Shown: positions 1 through 6,928, numbered from the stretch's first letter. The stretch: 10,421 nucleotides of DNA from an uncultured Spartobacteria bacterium (GCA_903919105.1 CAIXGT010000093.1:1-10421); one strand, 5' to 3'. Translations and numbers: made by a program. Notes: generated by a model not told the origin, from the sequence alone.

Positions 1-891
1 AGCACTGTGTGGCACCTCGGCGCGGCTAAGGGCTAGGCGAAGGGCCAGAAGCGTCTCCTTCCGTGTTGCCTGTACGGGGATGACCGGGACGCCTAGCTCT
101 GCGGAGAGCTGTTCCGCGCTTACCGGGGTGCCCTGGGCTTTGGCGACATCGATCATGTTCAGGGCGATCACGGTCGGAAGACCCAGTTCGAGTACCTGGG
201 TAATGAAGTAAAGATTGCGCTCCAAATGCGAGGCGTCGATCACGCAGAGGATGCGGCTAGGACGCGGTGTGTCCTGGCGGAGATCCATCAATACGTCTCG
301 GGTAATGCGCTCGTCGGGGGCACGGGCGCCAAGGCTGTAGCTCCCGGGCAGATCGAGCAGTTCGATCTTCTCGCCGTGTTGTCCGATAAAATGACCTGAC
401 TTCTTCTCTACAGTCACGCCGGGATAGTTGCCGACTTTTTGTCGGAGGCCGGTCAGGGCGTTAAAGAGCGTGGTCTTGCCACTGTTGGGGTTGCCGACGA
501 CGGCATAGGACTTTGGCTGGCTGGTCACGGTCTCCCCAAATCCGGAGTTATAGGAGCCAGGTGCGTTGTGAGAAATCGAGAGAACTGTTTTCGTTTTGCT
601 CCTCGAGACGACATGAGCCGGGATAACGATCGGAAGAGCGCTCCCGCCAACCTCCTGACTCTGGTCCACGAGCTCTCCCAACACTTGGGCTGCATCGTTA
701 TTCCGAATGCTGAGTTCGAAACCGCGCAAGCGAAACTCCATCGGGTCCCCCATTGGAGCGCTTCGGACAAAAGTAACCCTGGTCCCGATTAGCAGTCCCA
801 TTTCCCTGAGTCGCATCGCAAGCTGCTCGTCAGCGGGCAATCGGCTGATGACAGCCTGCTGGCCGGGCTTGAGTGAGGAAAGCGGGATCAT
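1..891 (-). CDS. feoAB: FeoA-FeoB fusion, ferrous iron transporter (C-terminal part cut by window edge)
   Basis: Inner-membrane Fe(II) uptake protein in which FeoA and the FeoB G-domain lie in one frame. I checked all 297 codons from ATG at 891 to base 1 and found no stop. Residues 1-77 are an SH3-like FeoA domain (LREMGLL near 28-34, APMGDP at 45-50, FELSIRN at 58-64). Residues 78-121 form a Ser/Thr-rich linker. From about 126 comes the FeoB GTPase: G1 GNPNSGKT at 133-140, G2 Thr160 in NYPGVTVE, G3 DLPG at 180-183, G4 NMID at 245-248. The transmembrane permease part lies beyond the left edge. A GTG at 528, preceded by GGGGAG, could also start FeoB alone. Fused FeoAB proteins are known, for example in Bacteroidetes. 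The gene lies downstream of fur with its own likely promoter. Confidence 0.93.
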   Translation of the reverse strand, partial: MIPLSSLKPGQQAVISRLPADEQLAMRLREMGLLIGTRVTFVRSAPMGDPMEFRLRGFELSIRNNDAAQVLGELVDQSQEVGGSALPIVIPAHVVSRSKTKTVLSISHNAPGSYNSGFGETVTSQPKSYAVVGNPNSGKTTLFNALTGLRQKVGNYPGVTVEKKSGHFIGQHGEKIELLDLPGSYSLGARAPDERITRDVLMDLRQDTPRPSRILCVIDASHLERNLYFITQVLELGLPTVIALNMIDVAKAQGTPVSAEQLSAELGVPVIPVQATRKETLLALRLALSRAEVPHSA

Positions 892-925
892 GAAGGCTGT
901 CTCGTGGTGCCCCTAATCAGGAAGA

Positions 926-953
926 ATGATACGAGATTGAGACGCAGTATCAA
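926..953 (-). promoter_or_regulatory. Putative sigma-70-type promoter of feoAB with overlapping dyad
   Basis: On the minus strand TTGATA (953 to 948) and TATCAT (931 to 926) each match the -35 and -10 consensus at 5 of 6 positions, with a 16-base spacer. This would place the transcription start near 919, about 28 bases before the feoAB ATG. A perfect inverted repeat, TGATAC (927-932) and GTATCA (947-952) with 14 bases between, overlaps both promoter elements. That is a suitable position for a repressor. It does not match the classical 19-bp Fur box well, so the binding protein is unknown. The adjacent Fur-family protein is the obvious candidate. Confidence 0.45.
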
Positions 954-1003
954 TTAGAGGCTGCAGTCAAGGCCAGCTGATTCTGAAGTGCTGAAGAAAC
1001 TTT

Positions 1004-1528
1004 CTACCGACTCCGCCCGGATTTACCGGTTGTGGTTTTCTTTCGTGCGCCCGCCTTCGATCCCTTGAAGTTTTTACAGGTGCCGAGCAGTCGGAGCATG
1101 TCGCAGCTCCCCTCGATGCGGAGGGCCTTCTGTGTCGGGGAGAATCCGAGACGATGCGTGATGCAGTTCTGCATGACGTCAATGTTGGGATCTTCGAACT
1201 CAATGATCTTCCGGCAGTCAACACAGATCAGGTGATTGTGGTGAGGACTGCGTAGGAAATTCGGGTCGTAGAGCCGCTCCCCGCCACCGAGGGAGATCTC
1301 GCGAAGCATGCCGCTCTCCACCAGAAGGGCGATGGTCCGATAGATCGTAGCACGTGAGACCGCATGAGCCTTGGCAAGCTTCGGCAGCAAATCCTCGGGT
1401 CTGAAATGCTCGTCGTTACGGAAGATCAGCGTGACCAACGCCTCGCGCTGCTTCGTGAAGCGGAGTCCCTTGGAGGCAAAGAACGCCTGGGCTTGCCCAA
1501 GAATGGCCTGAAGGGATTGTGGGTCCAT
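1004..1528 (-). CDS. fur: Fur-family ferric uptake regulator
   Basis: Metal-dependent transcriptional repressor of 174 residues. The N-terminal winged helix contains the recognition-helix region VSRATIYRTIALLVESGML (57-75). The dimerisation/metal domain has the family signature HHNHLICVDC (96-105) followed by IIEFED. His41, Glu84, His97, His99 and His125 sit where Fur regulatory or structural metal ligands usually occur. Cys102 and Cys105 supply one CxxC. The usual second pair near the C-terminus is not a CxxC: only isolated Cys142 and Cys151 are present. The last 20 or so residues form a basic Lys/Arg/Ser/Thr tail. The ATG lies 9 bases after the nadE stop, without a clear Shine-Dalgarno, which suggests translational coupling. 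Fur proper is favoured over Zur or PerR because feoAB lies just downstream, but metal specificity cannot be read from sequence alone. Confidence 0.9.
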   Translation of the reverse strand: MDPQSLQAILGQAQAFFASKGLRFTKQREALVTLIFRNDEHFRPEDLLPKLAKAHAVSRATIYRTIALLVESGMLREISLGGGERLYDPNFLRSPHHNHLICVDCRKIIEFEDPNIDVMQNCITHRLGFSPTQKALRIEGSCDMLRLLGTCKNFKGSKAGARKKTTTGKSGRSR

Positions 1529-1537
1529 GGAGTGACT

Positions 1538-3166
1538 TTATGGTGTATACCGCTGGGCGATCGGCAAACGACGTCCCATGCCAAAAGCCCGTCCCGTGAC
1601 TTTGATGCCAGGGGCGGCCTGCTCGCGCTTGTATTCATTACGATTGACCATACCGGCGATGCGCCTCACCACTTCTTGATCATAGCCACGGGCAACGATT
1701 TCACTGATCGGCAGGTTTTCCTCCACATAGAAAGCCAGGACGGCATCGAGCAGATCGTACGGGGGAAGGCTATCTTGATCAGTCTGATCCGGACGCAGTT
1801 CTGCGCTGGGAGGCTTCGCGATGGTCGCGGCGGGAATAATCTCCTTCCCCCTGTTAATCCAGCGCGCCAGCTCGTAGACCAATGTCTTGGGCAGATCGGA
1901 AATGACCGCCAGACCGCCGCACATATCGCCGTAGAGTGTACAATAGCCGACAGCCAGCTCGCTCTTGTTTCCGGTTGTCAGCAAAAGGCTGCCGAACTTG
2001 TTGGAGAGAGCCATCATCGTGACCCCGCGCAGACGGGCCTGCAGGTTCTCCTCCGTGGCATCCTCGGCCCTACCTTCAAAGACCTCACACAAGGCGGATT
2101 TCATCACTTCATAGGCATTCGCAATTGGCAAGTTAAGACACTTGATGCCAAGGGTTTCTGCTAGCAGAAAGGCGTCTTTTACACTTCCCTCGGATGAATA
2201 AGGGCCGGGCATGGCCGCGCCGGTGACATTTTCTTTTCCAAGAGCTTCCACAGCCAAGACGGCCGTCAGGGCGGAATCAATCCCTCCACTCAGACCCAGC
2301 ACCGCACTCTTGAAGCCGCATTTGCGGAAATAGTCACGGAGGCCTAGCACGAGCGCCCGGTAGAGCTCGCCCAGTTGATCGCGGCCATCGTGGCAGAACG
2401 CATCGGTAGGTTCTTCAATAACAAGAAGTTGCTCCATGAATCCACCCATCTCTTGAAAACGATCTCCCTTAGCGGAGAAGGCCAAGGAGTGGCCATCAAA
2501 GACCAGCTGGTCATTACCACCCACGGAGTTACAGTAATAGATGGGTACCGCAAATCTCTGAGCCTGAGTATGTAGCATCTGAAGACGACGAATAGATTTA
2601 CCAAATTGGTAGGGTGACGCACTCAGGTTGACCAGGATCTCGGCCCCGGCATTCACCAGATCGGCAGGTGGATCGACGCGGTAGAGCGGTCCGGGTAAGA
2701 ACTCCGAGGTCCAGAGATCCTCGCAGATCGTGATGCCAACTTTTTCCCCTGCGATCTCGATCGGTGCAGAAGCCTGACCCGGCTCGAAGTAGCGGGCCTC
2801 GTCAAAGACATCATAAGTGGGAAGCAGTCTCTTGTGAATGATGACAGGTTCGGCGCCTTTGCACAAAAGAGCGGCGGCGTTGTGGAACGGCTTCCCGTGG
2901 CCAGTCACATTCCGATCGATGAATCCCACGAGGAGCGGCACCTCTCCGACGGCTGCCTGGATCCCGGCAAGCGTTTCCAGATTCCGCTCTACGAACTCCC
3001 CGGCAAAAATCAGGTCGAGCGGGGGATAACCCGTGATCGAGAGCTCGGGCGTCACCACCAGATCGGCACCCTTATCGACCAGCTCATGATAGGCAGCCAA
3101 AATCCGCGCGGAATTCCCGGCGAAATCACCGACTGTCGTGTTGATCTGGGCGATGCCAACCTTCAT
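1538..3166 (-). CDS. nadE: Glutamine-dependent NAD+ synthetase
   Basis: Cytosolic enzyme for the last step of NAD+ biosynthesis: ATP-dependent amidation of deamido-NAD+ using ammonia released from glutamine. The N-terminal nitrilase-like glutaminase domain (about 1-260) has the expected triad Glu41 (TPELS), Lys112 (HKRLLP) and Cys148 (TICEDLW). The C-terminal synthetase domain (about 265-542) has the ATP pyrophosphatase P-loop SGGIDSA at 293-299, then TTGNKSE (397-403) and YGDMCGG (412-418). The 542-residue length is normal for the two-domain bacterial form. I chose ATG at 3166 because MKVGIAQINT is a typical start for the family. An upstream in-frame start at 3286 would run into the preceding CPBP gene. 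It sits 10 bases after that gene and 9 before fur, so it is probably co-transcribed with both. Confidence 0.97.
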   Translation of the reverse strand: MKVGIAQINTTVGDFAGNSARILAAYHELVDKGADLVVTPELSITGYPPLDLIFAGEFVERNLETLAGIQAAVGEVPLLVGFIDRNVTGHGKPFHNAAALLCKGAEPVIIHKRLLPTYDVFDEARYFEPGQASAPIEIAGEKVGITICEDLWTSEFLPGPLYRVDPPADLVNAGAEILVNLSASPYQFGKSIRRLQMLHTQAQRFAVPIYYCNSVGGNDQLVFDGHSLAFSAKGDRFQEMGGFMEQLLVIEEPTDAFCHDGRDQLGELYRALVLGLRDYFRKCGFKSAVLGLSGGIDSALTAVLAVEALGKENVTGAAMPGPYSSEGSVKDAFLLAETLGIKCLNLPIANAYEVMKSALCEVFEGRAEDATEENLQARLRGVTMMALSNKFGSLLLTTGNKSELAVGYCTLYGDMCGGLAVISDLPKTLVYELARWINRGKEIIPAATIAKPPSAELRPDQTDQDSLPPYDLLDAVLAFYVEENLPISEIVARGYDQEVVRRIAGMVNRNEYKREQAAPGIKVTGRAFGMGRRLPIAQRYTP

Positions 3167-3176
3167 GGATTCGACT

Positions 3177-3860
3177 CTACCAGAATCCCCACTGGCGTGT
3201 GGCACAAATGTAGAAACCCAGTCCCAGGTTTGCCACAGCATGGGCTGTGACACAGGCGGCGAGACTCTTCGTGCGGGTGGCCACAAGATTGAATAGCACT
3301 CCGGTCAAGAAAGCGGCGGGCCAGTCGGCCGGGGAATGAACCAAGGTGAAGGCAACCGCCACTGCCCAGAAACTGAAGCGGGAACTGCTCCCGAAGGGCA
3401 GCTTCGTGAAATCCTCATTGACCAGATAGCGCAGCAAAAAGCCTCGCCAGAAAAGTTCTTCTACCAATGGCACCACTAGCACAAGCCGTGCAAATCGGGC
3501 TACTAGCATCCATGGGGTGAGGCCAGCAACGACTCCAGGATCGAATCCATCAAGCCGTCTTGGCTGATGGAAAAGCTCCTGCGGCGCGACCCAGAGCCCC
3601 ATCACCAAAAGTCCGATTGCCGCACCGATCAAGAGCTTCAAACCTGTGGTTCCGCTGAAATCATAGTTCTTCCAAAACCAGAGCACTGCGGCGGCGCAGA
3701 CACTGCTTTGGATCGGATAGATCCAGTACATCGGGTCAAGAACCACTCCACAGAATGAGGTGATCCCCAGCGCCTTAGCGGCAGAGACAGCGGCCAGACC
3801 GACCATGAAAAGCACAAAGGGGAGCGTGTAAGCGAGCAGGGCGCGACTTTGCTTGAACAT
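3177..3860 (-). CDS. CPBP/CAAX-protease-family membrane protein, PEP-CTERM-associated type
   Basis: Integral membrane protein of 227 residues with several hydrophobic segments (about 7-30, 45-63, 74-94, 112-133, 162-176, 181-196). It carries the CPBP (Abi/CAAX protease) motifs: EELFWR with Glu134, Glu135 and Arg139; FTLVH ending in His175; and HAVAN with His207 and Asn211. These are the proposed catalytic or metal residues of the glutamic-type intramembrane protease fold. The loop DFTKLPFG and the ending ATRQWGFW resemble the CAAX prenyl protease-related family found with exosortase/PEP-CTERM sorting systems. That assignment is from memory of the family. No exosortase or PEP-CTERM protein is visible here, so the substrate is unknown. 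The frame stays open upstream to 4127, but that extension would overlap nfo. ATG 3860 starts the hydrophobic protein and is preceded immediately by AGAAGG. Confidence 0.85.
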   Translation of the reverse strand: MFKQSRALLAYTLPFVLFMVGLAAVSAAKALGITSFCGVVLDPMYWIYPIQSSVCAAAVLWFWKNYDFSGTTGLKLLIGAAIGLLVMGLWVAPQELFHQPRRLDGFDPGVVAGLTPWMLVARFARLVLVVPLVEELFWRGFLLRYLVNEDFTKLPFGSSSRFSFWAVAVAFTLVHSPADWPAAFLTGVLFNLVATRTKSLAACVTAHAVANLGLGFYICATRQWGFW

Positions 3861-3886
3861 CCTTCTTGCATAACTGCTGTGATCGA

Positions 3887-3914
3887 GAGTTGGAAGATAG
3901 GAGTTGGAAGATGG
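3887..3914. repeat. Tandem 14-bp direct repeat in divergent promoter region
   Basis: GAGTTGGAAGATAG (3887-3900) is followed immediately by GAGTTGGAAGATGG (3901-3914), one mismatch in 14. It runs into a tract of eight G (3913-3920). The repeat lies between the divergent CPBP and nfo genes, where both promoters would be expected. Confidence 0.8.
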
Positions 3915-3942
3915 GGGGGGTGCCTCGTTAGCATCCACAGCA

Positions 3943-4815
3943 ATGCCATCAAAAAAATCCTCCGATTCCTTACTACTGCTGGGTTCGCATGTACCGACGA
4001 TCGGCGGTGTTGCGACAGCTATCGACCGTGCTGTCGGGATCGGCTGCACAGCAATGCAGATCTTCGTGAAGAACAACATGCAGTGGTTTGCCAAGCCACT
4101 GCCAGAGGCGGATGCAAAGGCTTTCACCGATCATCCCTTGCGTGGAAAGCTAGGTGCGGTCGTGGCCCATGCCGGTTACCTCATCAACCTCGGAGTCGAG
4201 GGAACCGAGAACCATGAGAAGTCCCTACGATCTCTTTCCGATGAGATGCTCCGCTGCGAGCAGCTCGGCATTCGCTCGCTGGTTCTCCATCCGGGCTCTC
4301 ATCTCGGTGCGGGTATCGAGGCCGGTACCGCCTGTGTCATTGGCAATCTCGACCGGCTCCATTCCGAACATCCTAATCTCAAGGTGCGCATCACGCTCGA
4401 GACTACCGCCGGTCAGGGTGCCTGTTTAGGGGCGCGCTTTGAAGAGATCGCGGCGATTCTCGCAGGAGTGAAGGATCCCAAGCGCTTGGAGGTGTGCCTC
4501 GACACGGCCCACGCCTTCGCTGCCGGATATGACCTCTCGGCCCCGAAGGGAGCGGAGCAAACCTTTGCCGAGTTTGATCGGGTAATCGGGATTAACCGCC
4601 TCTCTTGCCTTCATATCAATGACTCCAAAGCGAAGCTGGGATCCCGCGTCGACCGACATGACAATCTCGGCAAAGGTCTGATCGGCCTAGATGCCTTCCG
4701 CTGGATCATGCGCTCCCCAGAGCTCGCGACGATCCCGAAGATCCTCGAAACCCCCAAGGGAAAAGATCTAGCCGAGGACGTCGAGGCCATTGCCCTTCTC
4801 CGGAGCTTTCTGTAG
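3943..4815 (+). CDS. nfo: Endonuclease IV (AP endonuclease)
   Basis: Base-excision-repair enzyme that cleaves 5' of abasic sites and removes blocking 3' ends. The protein is a TIM barrel with three zinc ions. All nine metal ligands of the family can be assigned in the 290-residue product: His76 (AHAGYL), His116 (LHPGSH), Glu153 (LETTAG), Asp187 and His190 (CLDTAH), His224 (HINDSK), Asp237 and His239 (VDRHDN), Glu269 (LETPKG). Length matches the family (about 280-300). I prefer ATG 3943 because the conserved LGSHVPTIGG segment follows 12 residues later. An upstream in-frame TTG at 3904 would add 13 residues encoded by the repeat and poly-G stretch. No Shine-Dalgarno is evident for either. The gene is divergent from the CPBP gene and followed by a REPIN-like hairpin element. 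Confidence 0.96.
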   Translation: MPSKKSSDSLLLLGSHVPTIGGVATAIDRAVGIGCTAMQIFVKNNMQWFAKPLPEADAKAFTDHPLRGKLGAVVAHAGYLINLGVEGTENHEKSLRSLSDEMLRCEQLGIRSLVLHPGSHLGAGIEAGTACVIGNLDRLHSEHPNLKVRITLETTAGQGACLGARFEEIAAILAGVKDPKRLEVCLDTAHAFAAGYDLSAPKGAEQTFAEFDRVIGINRLSCLHINDSKAKLGSRVDRHDNLGKGLIGLDAFRWIMRSPELATIPKILETPKGKDLAEDVEAIALLRSFL

Positions 4816-4840
4816 AAGAACTGAATCCTGAACGTCTTAA

Positions 4841-4959
4841 TATGGAACTCAGGAACTCAGGAAGTGCCTTAAGACTAACGTGAGCTATCATAAGGGCTCT
4901 CCTCTTTGAATGCTTGTCTTGGATGCCCCCCTCTTTTTCATGAGTTCCTGAGTTCCATA
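4841..4959. repeat. REPIN-like element 1: inverted 23-bp repeats around a short spacer
   Basis: The left arm (4841-4863) contains TATGGAACTCAGGAACTCA, and the right arm (4937-4959) is its reverse complement. Identity is 22 of 23, with 19 consecutive matches at the outer side. Each arm is built from a period-8 unit, GGAACTCA, repeated. The intervening 73 bases show no open frame of note. As RNA the arms could form a long hairpin, so the element may also end or stabilise the nfo transcript, whose stop is 25 bases upstream. The same arm sequence recurs at 6929-7160. No transposase or RAYT gene is present in the window. Confidence 0.85.
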
Positions 4960-5023
4960 CTAAATCCCCCCTTGGTTAATCCGTTTGATTTTCCGAGTTG
5001 CCGATCTTAAAACTGATTATTCC

Positions 5024-5278
5024 ATGTACGAAGAAGAGAACTCCGCCTACTCGAACGCCTACCGCCAGTATTCCCAGGACAATGTCCTCGAGAGCCGCGA
5101 GCTTCAGGTGGAGCGCAAATTCTTCCGTTTTGAAGTCCGTGAGAACGACCGAGGCCGCTTCCTCCGCATCACCGAAGAGAACCAAGGGCGACGCAACACC
5201 GTGATCGTCCCCGACTCCGGCTTCGGCGATTTTGCGAAGGCGATCAGTGAGATCCTGGCATCTCAGGCCCAGTCCTAA
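5024..5278 (+). CDS. Small PUR-alpha-like (DUF3276-type) nucleic-acid-binding protein
   Basis: An 84-residue protein with a single PUR-like repeat over about residues 24-79. It has the pattern SRELQVERKFFRFEVREN, then GRFLRITE (44-51), then VIVPDSGFGDFAKAISEIL. This resembles small bacterial PUR proteins that bind single-stranded DNA or RNA (the Borrelia BpuR and Bacteroidetes DUF3276 group) and would dimerise to make a full PUR fold. The N-terminal 20 residues are acidic and Tyr/Asn/Gln-rich. ATG 5024 is preferred. An upstream in-frame TTG at 4985 adds 13 residues that do not look like the family. It is first in a tight plus-strand cluster, with 39 bases before the next gene. The cellular role is probably post-transcriptional or nucleoid regulation, by inference from homologues only. 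Confidence 0.82.
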   Translation: MYEEENSAYSNAYRQYSQDNVLESRELQVERKFFRFEVRENDRGRFLRITEENQGRRNTVIVPDSGFGDFAKAISEILASQAQS

Positions 5279-5317
5279 AAATTCTTAGGCCGCTCTTCAT
5301 ATCAGGGGAAATAAGGG

Positions 5318-5839
5318 ATGAGTGACACGACCGCCGCGCGGAGCACAGAGGATCTCTGCAGCAGCTGTGGTATGTGCTGTGACGGCGTCCTCTTTCACTC
5401 GGTCGAGCTCCAATCGGGAGACCAACCCAGAAAACTTTCCGCGCTCGGGCTGAAGATCCGCAAACAGAAGGGGGTCGAATATTTCCTTCAACCCTGCTCT
5501 GCCCATCGCGAAGTGTCTGGGAAATGCTCCTGCTTGATCTATGAGGATCGTCCGGCCCGCTGTAGGAACTTCGACTGCCGTCAGCTCCGCGGGGTTCTCA
5601 CAGGTGAAGTCACCGAAGAGGTTGCGCTGGAAAAAATCCGCTCTGCTCGTGAGCAGGTCGCTCAGGTCAACGCTCTTATGGGTCAGATCGCGGAGACAAA
5701 TCCCAACCGCTCCCTGGCCCATCGCGTGGCGAATGCTCTCACGCTTCCGAAGGGCGCCGAACAGACACCACTTCATGATGAACTCAAGGTAGCTATGGAG
5801 AATCTCGAATCCTTCCTAGCAAAAGACTTCCGCGTTTAG
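5318..5839 (+). CDS. YkgJ-family cysteine cluster protein (putative Zn/Fe-chelating)
   Basis: Soluble 173-residue protein with the CxxCxxCC family signature at the N-terminus (Cys14, Cys17, Cys20, Cys21). Further cysteines are at 60, 70, 72, 82 and 87, the last ones in the conserved YEDRPARCRNFDC segment (75-87). The nine cysteines suggest binding of zinc or an iron-sulfur cluster. The biochemical function of YkgJ-type proteins is not established. Residues 95-173 are mostly helical-looking and charged, with no recognised domain. The start is supported by AAGGG just upstream of ATG 5318. The gene lies between the PUR-like gene and the GT9 gene with gaps of 39 and 38 bases, consistent with one operon. 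Confidence 0.85.
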   Translation: MSDTTAARSTEDLCSSCGMCCDGVLFHSVELQSGDQPRKLSALGLKIRKQKGVEYFLQPCSAHREVSGKCSCLIYEDRPARCRNFDCRQLRGVLTGEVTEEVALEKIRSAREQVAQVNALMGQIAETNPNRSLAHRVANALTLPKGAEQTPLHDELKVAMENLESFLAKDFRV

Positions 5840-5877
5840 TTAAGAAAAACGCTCTATAAATCTCGCCTACGGCGTCC

Positions 5878-6927
5878 GTGAACACTCCTCTGCAGATCCT
5901 CGTCATCCGACGCGATAACATCGGCGATCTGATCTGTACGACCCCCCTTCTCCATGGGTTGAGAAGAAAGTATCCCGACGCCCGGATCTCGGTTCTGGCC
6001 AGCAGTTACAATGTGGAGGTTCTGGATGGAAATCCCGATGTGGATGAAGTCTTTGTTTTCCTAAAGAAGCATCAAAAGAGCCATGGTTACGGACGTCTGG
6101 GGATGCTCTGGAACCGCTGGCGACTTCTCCGCACGATTCGTAATCGCCGCTTCGATCACATTATCCTGGCAAACGGGGGATGGCGATATGCCCATACGCT
6201 CGGCGGGAAACACCTGATCGGGTTCCGCGAACCCGGAGAGCCGAACTGCCGTCAGCCCGAGGTGCTGGCACCAGATCATGGGGGCTTCGACGAACATGCA
6301 GTTTCCAAGATGGCCAAGCTGGGTGCACTCCTCAGCGCCGAAGAGACGCTCGGTGCCACAAAGCTTTTTCCGGATGCTGATTTAGTCGCACGCGAGCGGG
6401 CTCGTCTAGTCGCGTTGGGCTGGGATCCGAAAAGATCTTCCGTGGCCCTTCACATCAGCTCTCGTAAGCAAGACCAGCGGTGGCCGGAGGAATCGTTCGT
6501 CGAACTTGCCAAGTCATTAACCGCCTCGGGGAATCTCCAGATTCTGCTGTTCTGGTCACCCGGCGCCGAGAATGACCCCATGCATCCCGGTGACGATGGG
6601 AAAGCCCAGCGCATCCTGGAACGACTGCACGGCTTAACGGCCTTTCCCTGCCCCACTGCTGAAATCAAACAACTGATCGCCTCGCTTTCCCTCGCCGACC
6701 AAATGATCTGTAGCGATGGCGGCGCGATGCATATCGCTGCAGCCTTGAATAAACCGATTGTCTGCTTCTTCGGCACCAGCTTTGTGCCGGAGTGGCATCC
6801 TTGGGGTGTACCCTACATCGCGCTCCAGAAGCCTTCCCGGACCGTTGCCGACATCACGGTCAATGAGACCTTGGCAGCTTTTGTTGAACTGCAGAAAAGT
6901 AATTCTCCCGCAGAGGAGAGAGAATGA
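5878..6927 (+). CDS. Glycosyltransferase family 9 (ADP-heptose:LPS heptosyltransferase-like)
   Basis: Probable inner-membrane-associated glycosyltransferase of 349 residues with the two-domain GT-B fold of the WaaC/WaaF/WaaQ family. The N-terminal motif RRDNIGDLICTTPLL (11-25) is the hallmark of GT9. The C-terminal donor-binding half has RWPEESFVELA (201-211), SDGGAMHIAAAL (279-290) and CFFGTSFVPEWHPWG (296-310). GT9 enzymes usually transfer heptose to LPS inner core. The exact donor and acceptor cannot be fixed here, and no other LPS gene is adjacent. The start is GTG at 5878, chosen because the conserved IRRDNIGD follows within ten codons. No convincing Shine-Dalgarno is seen. The stop is 2 bases before the second REPIN-like element. 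Confidence 0.92.
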   Translation: MNTPLQILVIRRDNIGDLICTTPLLHGLRRKYPDARISVLASSYNVEVLDGNPDVDEVFVFLKKHQKSHGYGRLGMLWNRWRLLRTIRNRRFDHIILANGGWRYAHTLGGKHLIGFREPGEPNCRQPEVLAPDHGGFDEHAVSKMAKLGALLSAEETLGATKLFPDADLVARERARLVALGWDPKRSSVALHISSRKQDQRWPEESFVELAKSLTASGNLQILLFWSPGAENDPMHPGDDGKAQRILERLHGLTAFPCPTAEIKQLIASLSLADQMICSDGGAMHIAAALNKPIVCFFGTSFVPEWHPWGVPYIALQKPSRTVADITVNETLAAFVELQKSNSPAEERE

Positions 6928-6928
6928 A

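Noticed and set aside
439..792. Plus-strand open frame opposite the FeoA-FeoB linker
   Set aside because: The minus-strand frame carries the FeoA and FeoB motifs on both sides; this one has no family resemblance.
1364..2164. Long plus-strand open frame (266 codons)
   Set aside because: It lies antisense to nadE and fur, both with full family motifs; its translation shows no motif and no ribosome-binding site.
4985..5013. TTGATT and TAAAAC as a promoter for the PUR-like gene
   Set aside because: Each matches only 4 of 6 consensus bases, which occurs often by chance, and the start point would fall almost on the ATG.
5274..5289. CCTAA/TTAGG hairpin after the PUR-like gene
   Set aside because: The stem is only 5 bp, A/T-rich, and has no T-run, so it is not a credible terminator inside a likely operon.
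5855..5860. TATAAA before the GT9 start as a -10 box
   Set aside because: No acceptable -35 hexamer at 16-18 bases; the gene is more likely transcribed with its upstream neighbours.
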